NCBI GenBank assembly: GCA_035298905.1
Contig: DATGXQ010000467.1
Span: 9,209 to 73,208, forward strand
Reading direction: 5' to 3'
Length of the DNA: 64,000 nt
From: DATGXB01 sp035298905
GTDB taxonomy: Bacteria > Cyanobacteriota > Cyanobacteriia > Cyanobacteriales > Nostocaceae
The notes under the pieces are model-generated. The model worked only from the letters and a program-made list of their open reading frames with translations, was not told where the DNA came from and made no database searches. Positions 36,551 through 44,840 of the stretch are shown in pieces. Numbering within the stretch: position 1 is the first letter of the stretch; every line of letters starts with the position of its first letter. Made by a program: the position numbers and the translations under genes.

Positions 36551-37978
36551 CTATTTCTTCTCAGTAATAGGAACCCATTCAGTATGGAAACTACCAGGCT
36601 TATCAATACGTAGATAAGTGTGTGCGCCAAAGTAATCCCGTTGTGCTTGAGTCAAGTTTTGGGGAAGACGAGCGCGACGATAGCTATCAAAGTAATCCAA
36701 AGAAGCACTAAATGCAGGTACAGGAATACCCAACTTAGCAGCAGTGATAATTACTTCCCGCCAAGCTGCTTGTCTATCCAGAATTGTTTGCTTAAATTCA
36801 GGTGCTAACAACAAGTTAGGTAATGCCGGATTTTCGGTAAATGCTTTCTTAATTTTATTTAAGAAGCCAGCACGAATAATACAGCCACCTTTCCAAATCC
36901 GCGCCAATTCACCTAATTCTAAGTCCCAATTATAAGCCTTAGAAGCTGTAGCTAACAGAGCCATACCTTGGGCATAGGAACAAATCTTGGAACAATAGAG
37001 CGCGTCACGCACCATGTTCACAAAAGTCTTAGTTGATCCTTCATACTTGCCAAAGGGACCTGTTAATTCATTAGATGCAGCAATGCGTTCATCTCTAATA
37101 GAAGAAAGAATCCGTGCATTTACCGCAGCTGTAATTGTAGGGATAGCAACACCCAATTCTAAAGCAGTTTGTACAGTCCAACGACCGGTTCCCTTTTGAC
37201 CTGCTGCGTCAACAATTAAATCAACTAGAGGTAGTTTTGTATCAGGGTCAATGTAGGGGAAAATATTTGCTGTAATCTCAATCAAAAATGAATTGAGTTC
37301 GTCAGTGGTGTTCCATTCAGCAAACACCTGATGTAGTTCTTTATGGTCAAGTCCACCTGCATTTTTGAGCAAATCGTAGGCTTCTGCAATTAGCTGCATA
37401 TCGCCATACTCAATGCCGTTGTGAACCATTTTTACATAGTGACCAGAACCACCAGGGCCAATATAGGTAACACAAGGGCCATCATCAACTTGAGCCGCAA
37501 TCTTGTTGAAAATGGGGGAAAGATACTCATAAGAACTCTTTGTACCACCAGGCATTAGAGAGGGGCCATTTAAAGCTCCTTCTTCACCACCACTAACGCC
37601 CATCCCGATGTAGCGTAAGCCAATAGGTTCTAACTCTTGAGTGCGTCTTTCTGTATCTTCAAACCAAGAGTTACCACCGTCGATAATAATATCGCCTTCT
37701 TGTAACAGAGGTTTTAGCTGGGCAATAACCGCATCTACGGGCTTACCAGCTTGTACCATTACCAAAATTTTGCGGGGACGTTCTAAGGAGGCGACAAATT
37801 CTTCTAAGGTAAAGGCCGCTTTAACATTCCGTCCTGGGGCGCGTTGTGCCATGAAGGCATCTGTTTTTTCACGGGAGCGGTTGTAAACTGCAATTGGGAA
37901 GCCATTGCGCTCGACGTTTAGAGCGATATTCTCGCCCATTACGGCTAATCCAATCACACCAAAGCTTTGTAGTGTCAT
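36551..37978 (-). CDS. gnd: 6-phosphogluconate dehydrogenase (decarboxylating)
   Basis: A 475-residue complete enzyme of the oxidative pentose phosphate pathway, oxidising 6-phosphogluconate to ribulose 5-phosphate with NADP. Features are the Rossmann start GVIGLAVMGENIALNVE, the IDGGNSWFEDTERR segment, the signature substrate region GMGVSGGEEGALNGPSLMPGG, KMVHNGIEYGDMQ and the C-terminal YFGAHTYLRID. In heterocystous cyanobacteria this pathway supplies reductant at night and for nitrogen fixation. Confidence 0.97.
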   Translation of the reverse strand: MTLQSFGVIGLAVMGENIALNVERNGFPIAVYNRSREKTDAFMAQRAPGRNVKAAFTLEEFVASLERPRKILVMVQAGKPVDAVIAQLKPLLQEGDIIIDGGNSWFEDTERRTQELEPIGLRYIGMGVSGGEEGALNGPSLMPGGTKSSYEYLSPIFNKIAAQVDDGPCVTYIGPGGSGHYVKMVHNGIEYGDMQLIAEAYDLLKNAGGLDHKELHQVFAEWNTTDELNSFLIEITANIFPYIDPDTKLPLVDLIVDAAGQKGTGRWTVQTALELGVAIPTITAAVNARILSSIRDERIAASNELTGPFGKYEGSTKTFVNMVRDALYCSKICSYAQGMALLATASKAYNWDLELGELARIWKGGCIIRAGFLNKIKKAFTENPALPNLLLAPEFKQTILDRQAAWREVIITAAKLGIPVPAFSASLDYFDSYRRARLPQNLTQAQRDYFGAHTYLRIDKPGSFHTEWVPITEKK

Positions 37979-38206
37979 AAATTTGTTTGGCTAACTCTTG
38001 CAGATCCTTTTATCTTTAAGGGTAATCTGAGATTTTCTCTTCACTTCTAAAGAAGACATTAAGAGTTTAGGTAGATGCCAGAATCTCATAATTAACACAG
38101 ATAATTAGTTTTAATTTGTATCTCAATCCACAATTTTTTGTCAAAATTTGCAAAATTAAAGTATCGAGTGAAATGATGCAGTTGAGACAGTAAGGAGTAT
38201 GAAAAA

Positions 38207-39103
38207 ATGCTGGCATATGTCCTAGCTTTGGTAGTCGGACTTGGCAGCCTAGCCATTTATTTAGCAGCGTTCTTTTTCCCAGAAATCCATCGTAAGAATG
38301 ATTTTATCTGGAGTGGAGTGGGGCTGTTTTACGCTTTGGTGCTATGGATTTTTGCACCCCGGATTACTGGGGGTCTATTGCTGGGTCATATAGCTAGTGT
38401 TGCTCTTTTGGTTTGGTTTGGCTGGCAAGCGCTCACTTTACGTCGGCAAGTTCTCCCTGAAATACAGCAAACTCCAATACCCAGTACGGAGGAGGTGCAG
38501 ACTAGTTTACAAACACAGGTAACTAATTTTTCTCTAGCAAATTGGTTGGGAGGGTTACAAAATTTCCTGGGTGGTGCTGTGGCTAAGGTTAAAAACTGGT
38601 TCAAGCCAACAGTTAAGCCTACACCATCACAGAAACCTGCTGTTACAGTTATTGATAAAACTACTCCACAACCCCAACCTCCACAAGCAGAAAAAGAAAG
38701 CGAAGAGGTTGAACCTGCAACTCCCGTACAGTCAGCAGAGGAGGAGAGTAGTAAAACTGAAGTGACAGAGGAAAGTAGAGTGGTTGTAGTTGCACCAAAC
38801 CCGCCAGCACCAGAACTAGTAGAAGCAGCACAGGCGGAAGGTGAGGAAAAACCATCTATTCCTGTAGCAGAAATTGCGCCAGATGCGGTACTTGCACCAC
38901 CAGCCGAAGCACCCATAGAAGCAGCAGAAACTCAATTGCTCTCCCCTACTCCAGTTGCACCAAACGCACCAGCACCGGAACTGGTAGAAGCAGCACAAGC
39001 GGAAGGTGAGGAAAAACCATCTATTTCCGTAGCAGAAATAGCGCCAGATGCGATACTTGCACCACCAGCCGAAGCACCTGTAGATCAGAAAGAGCAGAGT
39101 TAA
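38207..39103 (+). CDS. ycf66: Ycf66 family protein
   Basis: A 298-residue protein. The first ~85 residues form the Ycf66 domain with two to three membrane segments (MLAYVLALVVGLGSLAIYLA, FYALVLWIFAPRI, IASVALLVWFGWQAL). The long tail is Pro/Ala/Glu-rich and contains a duplicated block of about 40 residues built on APELVEAAQAEGEEKPSI. The domain occurs in cyanobacteria and plastids, and its function is unknown. AAGGAG sits 9 bases before the ATG. Confidence 0.92.
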   Translation: MLAYVLALVVGLGSLAIYLAAFFFPEIHRKNDFIWSGVGLFYALVLWIFAPRITGGLLLGHIASVALLVWFGWQALTLRRQVLPEIQQTPIPSTEEVQTSLQTQVTNFSLANWLGGLQNFLGGAVAKVKNWFKPTVKPTPSQKPAVTVIDKTTPQPQPPQAEKESEEVEPATPVQSAEEESSKTEVTEESRVVVVAPNPPAPELVEAAQAEGEEKPSIPVAEIAPDAVLAPPAEAPIEAAETQLLSPTPVAPNAPAPELVEAAQAEGEEKPSISVAEIAPDAILAPPAEAPVDQKEQS

Positions 39104-39271
39104 TAGAGTGAGAGTAGGGATACAAAAATAATTTGTGTCCCTATTCTTAAATGAGATAAAATAATGAGATAAAATTGCTAATCATTTGGCTGAAAATTTG
39201 CTGAATTTTTATATTTTTAGTTACAATATTTCTATCTATAAAGTTTATTGCTTAGATGTAATAAGTTATCT

Positions 39272-39326
39272 GGACACGGCATAGAGAAAATCTCGTTTTT
39301 ATAACAATATTTTTAATGCCGTGTCC
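39272..39326 (-). mobile_element. MITE-like element, 55 bp (family B, copy 2)
   Basis: The same 11-bp ends (GGACACGGCAT/ATGCCGTGTCC) and the same 55-bp length as 17704-17758, in inverted orientation. It lies in the gap between ycf66 and a broken DUF4351 gene. Confidence 0.75.
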
Positions 39327-39347
39327 CTACTTTCCATTAAAAAATAA

Positions 39348-39815
39348 TTATTCAATCTCTTGATGAGTTTCTAGCCAAGCATAAACCTCGCTAATTTCAG
39401 TGAAATCAAATAGCAACTTACCTAAATTTTCTAACTGAGTCACAGATAAATTTTGCAGACGTAATTCTAAGTCTGGTGTCAATTCCCCAAAGCGTCTAGT
39501 AATTAAACGTACTAAAAATGCTAAAGCTTCTCTTTTCTCTCCTTCTTGAAGAATGTCTTGGTAAATTACTGATTCTCGCATGATGTCCTCCCGGAAAAGT
39601 TGGCGAATTACTTCTTTTTTAAAGCGTAAACCTGCTAAGATTTGGGTGCAGTTAGAAATTATCTCTTTTTGTTCTGGTGCTTCTATTTTATCTATTTCGG
39701 CGGCTACTTGGGTGAGTAGTTGGGTTTTGTCTTCAGCAGCGCAGAGAAAGGCTAGGGGTAAAAGTGCATTACTGCTAGAAAAGTTATTAAATTGGTTACT
39801 GAAGGCTGAAAACTG
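39348..39815 (-). pseudogene. Broken DUF4351 / Rpn-type nuclease-transposase relative
   Basis: An open frame of 156 codons encodes the middle and C-terminal parts of a DUF4351 protein (ALLPLAFLCAAEDKT, FRED-IMRESVIYQDILQEG, FLVRLITRRFGELTP). Upstream it is closed by a TGA at 39816-39818, with no start codon for the full segment. The N-terminal PD-(D/E)XK half expected for this family is missing. ATG 39581 could start a 77-residue C-terminal fragment, but decay of a longer gene is the simplest reading. Confidence 0.75.
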
Positions 39816-40085
39816 TCAACGCTTGACGTTGTTTTTCAAAATGCAGATTCTTGTGCTTTGTCTGGATTGGGTTTTAGTCAAAACACCTTTGCAAGTTCCA
39901 CTAGATGAGGAGTCGCAAAATCCAAATTTACCAAAGCACTAAGTGAATTTACCATTTCTGATCTAAAGTTTTACCTGCATGATCAATATGGTAAACGATG
40001 GCGTATCCTTCTGGGGAAGCAAGCTATATGTAGTGTCCCGCAGGGAAACGCATCGCTAAAATCTCATTCCTTATCTCAAAAGTTC

Positions 40086-41219
40086 ATGAGTTCTCAATCT
40101 ACCCATCCTGACAAAATTCTCGTTGTCGATGATTCTCCAGATAACGTTTTTCTGATCAAAACTATCTTGGAGGAAGAAGGTTATACTATCATCACTGCGG
40201 AAGATGGTGTTTCGGCTTTGGCTGAATTGCAAACATCCTCTTGTGATTTGGTGCTGTTAGATTTGATGATGCCGGGAATTGATGGGTATGAGGTAACTAG
40301 GCGGATTCGTGGAGAGATGAATTTAACCCAATATATCCCGATTTTATTAATTACTGCCCATGATGCGCCGAATGTGGCTAAGGGGTTGGATTTGGGTGCT
40401 GATGATTTTATCCGCAAACCTGTGACGGTGGATGAGTTGTTGGCAAGAGTGCGATCGCTATTGCGTCTTAAACATAGTATAGATGAGCGTGACGAAATCG
40501 CCCGTCAGCGTGAAGATTTTGTTTCTCGTCTCACCCATGATTTACGTACTCCTCTGGTAGCCGCAGATAGAATGCTGGCACTATTTGAACAGGGTGCTTT
40601 GGGAAATTTATCACCACAAATGCTGGAAGCTATTACTGTCATGGCACGGAGTAATACTAACTTGCTATCGATGGTAAATACTTTATTAGAAGTTTATCGT
40701 TTTGAAGCTGGACGGAAAACTCTGGCTTTCCAACCAGTTAATATTAGTCAATTACTAAAGGAAGTGACTAGCGAATTAACTCCCCTGGCTGCCGAAAAGA
40801 AATTAGCGATTAATTTGGACTTTAACAGCGAATCAAATACTAAGATAGTTAATGGCGATCGCTTGGAACTGCATCGCCTATTTATGAATTTGATTGGTAA
40901 CGCTATCAAGTTCACTGATACAGGTACAATAAGTATCTGTCTAAATTTTCATCCAGAATCAAACTATAATAAATTATTGGAAAATTCCCATGACATTAGT
41001 TATCTGGCTGTAGAAATTAAAGATACAGGCATAGGTATTGCTATAGAAGAACAATCAACTTTATTTGAACGTTTTCGTCAAGGAAGTAATAAACGTTTTG
41101 GTAGTGGCTTGGGTCTATATCTTTCTCGGCGCATTGTAGAAGCACATAACGGAATTATTTTTGTTAATTCTGAATTAGGTAAAGGTAGTGTTTTTACTGT
41201 TTGTCTACCAGTTAAATAG
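40086..41219 (+). CDS. Response regulator / histidine kinase hybrid
   Basis: A 377-residue soluble two-component protein. An N-terminal receiver (phospho-acceptor Asp59 in VLLDLMMPG, Lys in IRKPV) is followed directly by a HisKA domain (His151 in RLTHDLRTPL) and a HATPase_c domain (NLIGNAIKFTD, IKDTGIGI, GSGLGLYLSRRIV). The order receiver-then-kinase, with no membrane part, is typical of cyanobacterial phosphorelay intermediates. Signal and partner are not evident; neighbours give no clue. Confidence 0.95.
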   Translation: MSSQSTHPDKILVVDDSPDNVFLIKTILEEEGYTIITAEDGVSALAELQTSSCDLVLLDLMMPGIDGYEVTRRIRGEMNLTQYIPILLITAHDAPNVAKGLDLGADDFIRKPVTVDELLARVRSLLRLKHSIDERDEIARQREDFVSRLTHDLRTPLVAADRMLALFEQGALGNLSPQMLEAITVMARSNTNLLSMVNTLLEVYRFEAGRKTLAFQPVNISQLLKEVTSELTPLAAEKKLAINLDFNSESNTKIVNGDRLELHRLFMNLIGNAIKFTDTGTISICLNFHPESNYNKLLENSHDISYLAVEIKDTGIGIAIEEQSTLFERFRQGSNKRFGSGLGLYLSRRIVEAHNGIIFVNSELGKGSVFTVCLPVK

Positions 41220-41388
41220 AAGGCGGGGAGGAGAGTTGATAAATTTTTTGTACAAATTCAAGTTAGGGAATTTAGAAAGTACAAAAATTTAGAAAATAAA
41301 TATCTCTTTTGTTTTACATTTATTTTATGATGATTTAGTTAAGCTTGTGGAATAATAAGAAATTTAACAACCAGGAATTTTATAAAAT

Positions 41389-42771
41389 ATGCTGACTGAC
41401 TTATCAATTGCTGAAATAATCCAACCAAAAAGAGATTATTTTTTGACTGGGAAAACTAAAGATATTAATTTTCGACTACAGCAACTGAAGATTCTTAAAC
41501 AGTTGGTAGATGAAAATGAAACGCCAATTATTAAAGCTTTACAAGCTGATTTGCATAAACCAGAATTAGAGGCTTTTACTTCGGAAATTATTTTAATTAA
41601 AAAAGAAATTGAGTCGGCTATCAAAAACCTCAAAAATTGGACTCGTCCCCACAAGATAGCTGTTCCTTGGCAGTTATGGCCAGCTTCCGCTAAGGTTCAA
41701 CCGGAACCGCTAGGAGTGGTTTTAATTATCGGTGCTTGGAACTATCCTTTTAATTTAGTAATTGCGCCTTTAGTGGGAGCGATCGCTGCTGGTAATTGTG
41801 CTCTTATTAAACCATCGGAAATATCTGTTAATACCTCTCATCTTTTAGCTGAACTTATTTCTCAATATTTTGATTCTCATTATATCTCTGTAATTTCAGG
41901 CGGTGTAGAAACCAGTCAAAAACTATTAGCAGAAAAATTTGATCATATCTTTTTTACTGGTAGTCCCCATATCGGTAAAATTGTCATGGAGTCAGCTGCT
42001 AAACATCTTACTCCCGTCACTTTAGAATTAGGTGGCAAAAATCCCTGTATTGTTGATGCTGATATTCATTTAGAACACACTGCTAGACGCATTACTTGGG
42101 GCAAGTTTTTTAACGCAGGTCAATCTTGTGTTGCACCTGACTATCTTTTAGTGGATAGAAAAATTAAAGATAAGTTATTAGAAAATATCAAAAAGTGCTT
42201 ACAAGAATTTTTTGGTAATAATCCAGCCATTAGCCCTGATTATGGGAGAATTATTAATCAAAAGCACTTTAATAGATTAATCAGTTTACTTGAAAATGGC
42301 CAAATAGTTATTGGTGGAGAAAGTAATTCTGATCAACTTTATATTGCACCAACTATAATTAATAATGTTTCTTTAACAGATGCAATTATGCAGGAAGAGA
42401 TTTTTGGCCCTATCCTGCCAATAATAGAATATACAAATATTGAAGAAGCTTTAAATTTAATTAATTCTCAACCAAAACCTTTAGCTTTATACTTATTTTC
42501 CCAAAACCCAAATTTACAACAACAAGTTTTACAAAACACCTCATCTGGTGCATTTGGCATTAATGAGACAGTAATTCATTTCACTATTTCTGCTTTGCCA
42601 TTTGGGGGTGTAGGTAATAGCGGTATTGGGAAATATCATGGTAAGGCAAGCTTTGAGACTTTTTCTCACTATAAAAGTGTGTTAAAAAATCCCTTTTGGC
42701 TAGATATTAAGTTACGTTATGCACCGTATAAAGGTAAATTGTCTATCTTCCGGCAAATCTTTAAATTTTAA
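41389..42771 (+). CDS. Aldehyde dehydrogenase (class 3 type)
   Basis: A 460-residue NAD(P)-dependent aldehyde dehydrogenase. The general-base Glu lies in TLELGGKNPCI, the nucleophile Cys in FNAGQSCVAPDYLL, and the cofactor region is FFTGSPHIGKIV. A C-terminal hydrophobic-basic tail resembles that of fatty-aldehyde dehydrogenases, so long-chain or apocarotenal aldehydes are possible substrates. The start at ATG 41389 is well supported by the N-terminal family pattern. Confidence 0.94.
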   Translation: MLTDLSIAEIIQPKRDYFLTGKTKDINFRLQQLKILKQLVDENETPIIKALQADLHKPELEAFTSEIILIKKEIESAIKNLKNWTRPHKIAVPWQLWPASAKVQPEPLGVVLIIGAWNYPFNLVIAPLVGAIAAGNCALIKPSEISVNTSHLLAELISQYFDSHYISVISGGVETSQKLLAEKFDHIFFTGSPHIGKIVMESAAKHLTPVTLELGGKNPCIVDADIHLEHTARRITWGKFFNAGQSCVAPDYLLVDRKIKDKLLENIKKCLQEFFGNNPAISPDYGRIINQKHFNRLISLLENGQIVIGGESNSDQLYIAPTIINNVSLTDAIMQEEIFGPILPIIEYTNIEEALNLINSQPKPLALYLFSQNPNLQQQVLQNTSSGAFGINETVIHFTISALPFGGVGNSGIGKYHGKASFETFSHYKSVLKNPFWLDIKLRYAPYKGKLSIFRQIFKF

Positions 42772-42775
42772 ATGT

Positions 42776-43012
42776 TACAGCAGAATTCAGGAGTCAGGAG
42801 TCAGGAGTCAGGAGAATTTGAGATTTGAGATTTTTAGATTTGATATTTCAGATTGAACGCAATGAGGAGTTAGAAGAGTTTTATACTTGAGATTTCAGAT
42901 TGATAAGTCTAAAATCCACAATCCCAAATCTAAAATTGAAGTGTCAGGAGTAAAAGCCGCTTGTTGTTCGATTTTTGATTTCCAGTTTGTACCTCATTCA
43001 CTTGCAACATGA
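42776..43012. repeat. Degenerate repeat block with family A fragments
   Basis: The gap after the aldehyde dehydrogenase starts with TTACAGCAG, then four copies of a GGAGTCA heptamer, then GAGATTTGA/TTTAGATTT-type repeats. It ends with TTTGTACCTCATTCACTTG, the right-hand sequence of family A. It looks like a family A element invaded by other short repeats. No gene is seen. Confidence 0.5.
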
Positions 43013-43062
43013 TGTAGTTAGTAAAGAGTTTTTTAATTTTTAATTTTTAATTTTTAATTCCT

Positions 43063-43665
43063 TTAGAAAAAGTTACTGCTGTAACGTTCTTCTGCCCAAG
43101 GTTCACCGCGACGGTGATAACCGTTTCTTTCCCAAAAACCTAATTCTTCGTGATCTAAAAATTCTAAACCATTAATCCATTTAGCACTTTTCCAAGCGTA
43201 AAGGTGAGGAATAACTAAGCGCATTGGACCGCCATGTTCTGCGGGTAATGGTTCACCATATAATTGAATAGCAAAAAAGTTTTCTTCCCGGTTAAAATCT
43301 TGGAGAGAAACATTAGTAGTATAACCACCGTAGCAATGTTCCATGACATGGGCTGCTTTGGGGTCAATTTCAATTAATTTCATGAAATCTGTGACTTTGA
43401 TTCCTGTCCATTTTACATCCAATTTTGACCAGCGAGTGACACAGTGAAAATCGGCTGTAAATTCACTTTGAGGTAAAGCCAGAAAATCTTCCCAAGTCAA
43501 GATTTTGGGTTGGGCTAAACCCCAGATTTTAAATTCCCATTCTTCAATACTAATTTGGGGAGTTTGACCGTAAGTTAAAACTGGGAAACCTTTAGCTAAA
43601 TGCTGTCCGGGAGGGACGCGGTCGCTTTCTGTTTTATCTGGTTTTTGAAAAAATTTTCCTAACAT
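43063..43665 (-). CDS. Sulfite oxidase-like molybdopterin protein
   Basis: A 200-residue soluble protein of the oxidoreductase molybdopterin-binding family (YuiH-like). The Mo-ligand Cys lies in DFHCVTRWSKLDVKWTG, followed by HCYGGYTTNVSL, GGPMRLVIPHLYAWKSAKWI and the C-terminal GYHRRGEPW. The substrate is not known; true sulfite oxidases carry extra domains that are missing here. It stands between the aldehyde dehydrogenase and rpmF. Confidence 0.9.
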   Translation of the reverse strand: MLGKFFQKPDKTESDRVPPGQHLAKGFPVLTYGQTPQISIEEWEFKIWGLAQPKILTWEDFLALPQSEFTADFHCVTRWSKLDVKWTGIKVTDFMKLIEIDPKAAHVMEHCYGGYTTNVSLQDFNREENFFAIQLYGEPLPAEHGGPMRLVIPHLYAWKSAKWINGLEFLDHEELGFWERNGYHRRGEPWAEERYSSNFF

Positions 43666-43784
43666 AAAAAGTTAGTTATTAATCATTAGTTATTGGTTAT
43701 TGGTGAGAAGAAGAGAACAGGGAACAGGGTGTAGGGGAAAAATTTATTCTCCCCTCTCCGCGTCCCCCCGTCTCCCCTCTTTCT

Positions 43785-43955
43785 CTACTCTTCTTCTTCT
43801 TCTTCAGCAGAGGGATAGATGAAGTTAGAACGTCCAGAAAGGATTGATTTACCGAGAGAAAGAGCTTTTTGAGCTTCAACTGCGGCTTTGTGCCTCCAAG
43901 TAGCACGACGTTTGTCTCGCTTGGATTTGGAAGTTTTCTTCTTAGGAACAGCCAT
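43785..43955 (-). CDS. rpmF: 50S ribosomal protein L32
   Basis: A 56-residue gene. The protein begins MAVPKKKTSKSKRDKRRATW, continues RHKAAVEAQKALSLGKSILS and ends in a run of six Glu residues. This is the classic cyanobacterial/plastid L32 pattern, which lacks the zinc-binding cysteines of other bacteria. It is complete, with ATG at 43955 and TAG at 43785-43787. No ribosomal-protein neighbours are seen. Confidence 0.96.
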   Translation of the reverse strand: MAVPKKKTSKSKRDKRRATWRHKAAVEAQKALSLGKSILSGRSNFIYPSAEEEEEE

Positions 43956-44128
43956 ATATAACGGTTATCGCGTTTGTTGACAACCTTCCTATTCTAAGCG
44001 ATCGCTTGGCATTCAGGAGGATAGTTTTTGAAGATATTAGGCATTGGGAATGAGACACGGTGACGCGGGGACGCACAGAAAAAAGAAGATTCTCCCTGTC
44101 TCCCCTCTCCCTCCCCCTGTCCTCTGCC

Positions 44129-44647
44129 CTAATCATCTCTCCTATCAATCTGAGAAGTTTGCTGACGGGGGATACTGTTGGGATCAGGACTAACTGTTGG
44201 TGACTGTTCAAATAACAGTAAATCTCTGCTGGCTTTAAAGTAAGTTGCCCAACGTTGGGGATCTGGGCGTTTTTTCCATTCTATGCGGCTGACTTCTAAG
44301 GCTAGAAGTGGGGCGATCGCTCCATAATTATCGGCTGAGACAATTACGGATACTTCTGTAACTAAAATATCTTGGTCAAAGCTGCGTTGAGCTGCTGCCC
44401 TAGCTGCTACTTCTGCCCTACGTAGCAAAGTTTCGTAATTTTCATCTGGTAGACGTTCTAGGGACAGGTTGACTCTGGCGGTATAAGCCTGGACAATTTG
44501 CGGGGCGATCGCTTCTGTGGCCATCCATAGGGGTATTGCTGACAAAAGCAAAACTCCTGCTTGAATTATCCTGATTTTTCTGCCAAATTGGCCAATAAAT
44601 GATAAAGGGATGATCGAAGATAGTTTTTGCGTAGAAGTCCTGTTCAT
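44129..44647 (-). CDS. Membrane-anchored protein of unknown function
   Basis: A 172-residue protein with one N-terminal hydrophobic segment (IIQAGVLLLSAIPLWMA) and a periplasmic alpha/beta part (YETLLRRAEVAARAAAQRSF, ILVTEVSVIVSADN, PLLALEVSRIEW). I recognise it as a conserved cyanobacterial hypothetical but cannot name a function. It is divergent from the caspase-like gene across a 193-base gap. Confidence 0.75.
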   Translation of the reverse strand: MNRTSTQKLSSIIPLSFIGQFGRKIRIIQAGVLLLSAIPLWMATEAIAPQIVQAYTARVNLSLERLPDENYETLLRRAEVAARAAAQRSFDQDILVTEVSVIVSADNYGAIAPLLALEVSRIEWKKRPDPQRWATYFKASRDLLLFEQSPTVSPDPNSIPRQQTSQIDRRDD

Positions 44648-44840
44648 GAACTTGAGCTTCCTGAATGATGATTTATCATTTAGTGTGAGTGCGAGGAATT
44701 TCTAATAGCAAAATGTAATAGCCATTACATTTATTTGGGACTAGATTCAGAATAACCTAGACTGTGAATAGGTTAGCTTTGTTCTTCTAGCAAAGCCAAC
44801 CGCAATTATATGCAAGTAAACAACAGCGATAAAGGGCGGG

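Noticed and set aside
39580..39942. Plus-strand 120-codon frame
   Set aside because: It is antisense to the DUF4351 remnant, whose minus-strand reading gives a clear family match.
43697..44211. Minus-strand frames at 43697-43906 and 43942-44211
   Set aside because: The first overlaps rpmF in another frame, and the second mixes simple repeats with the end of the neighbouring gene.
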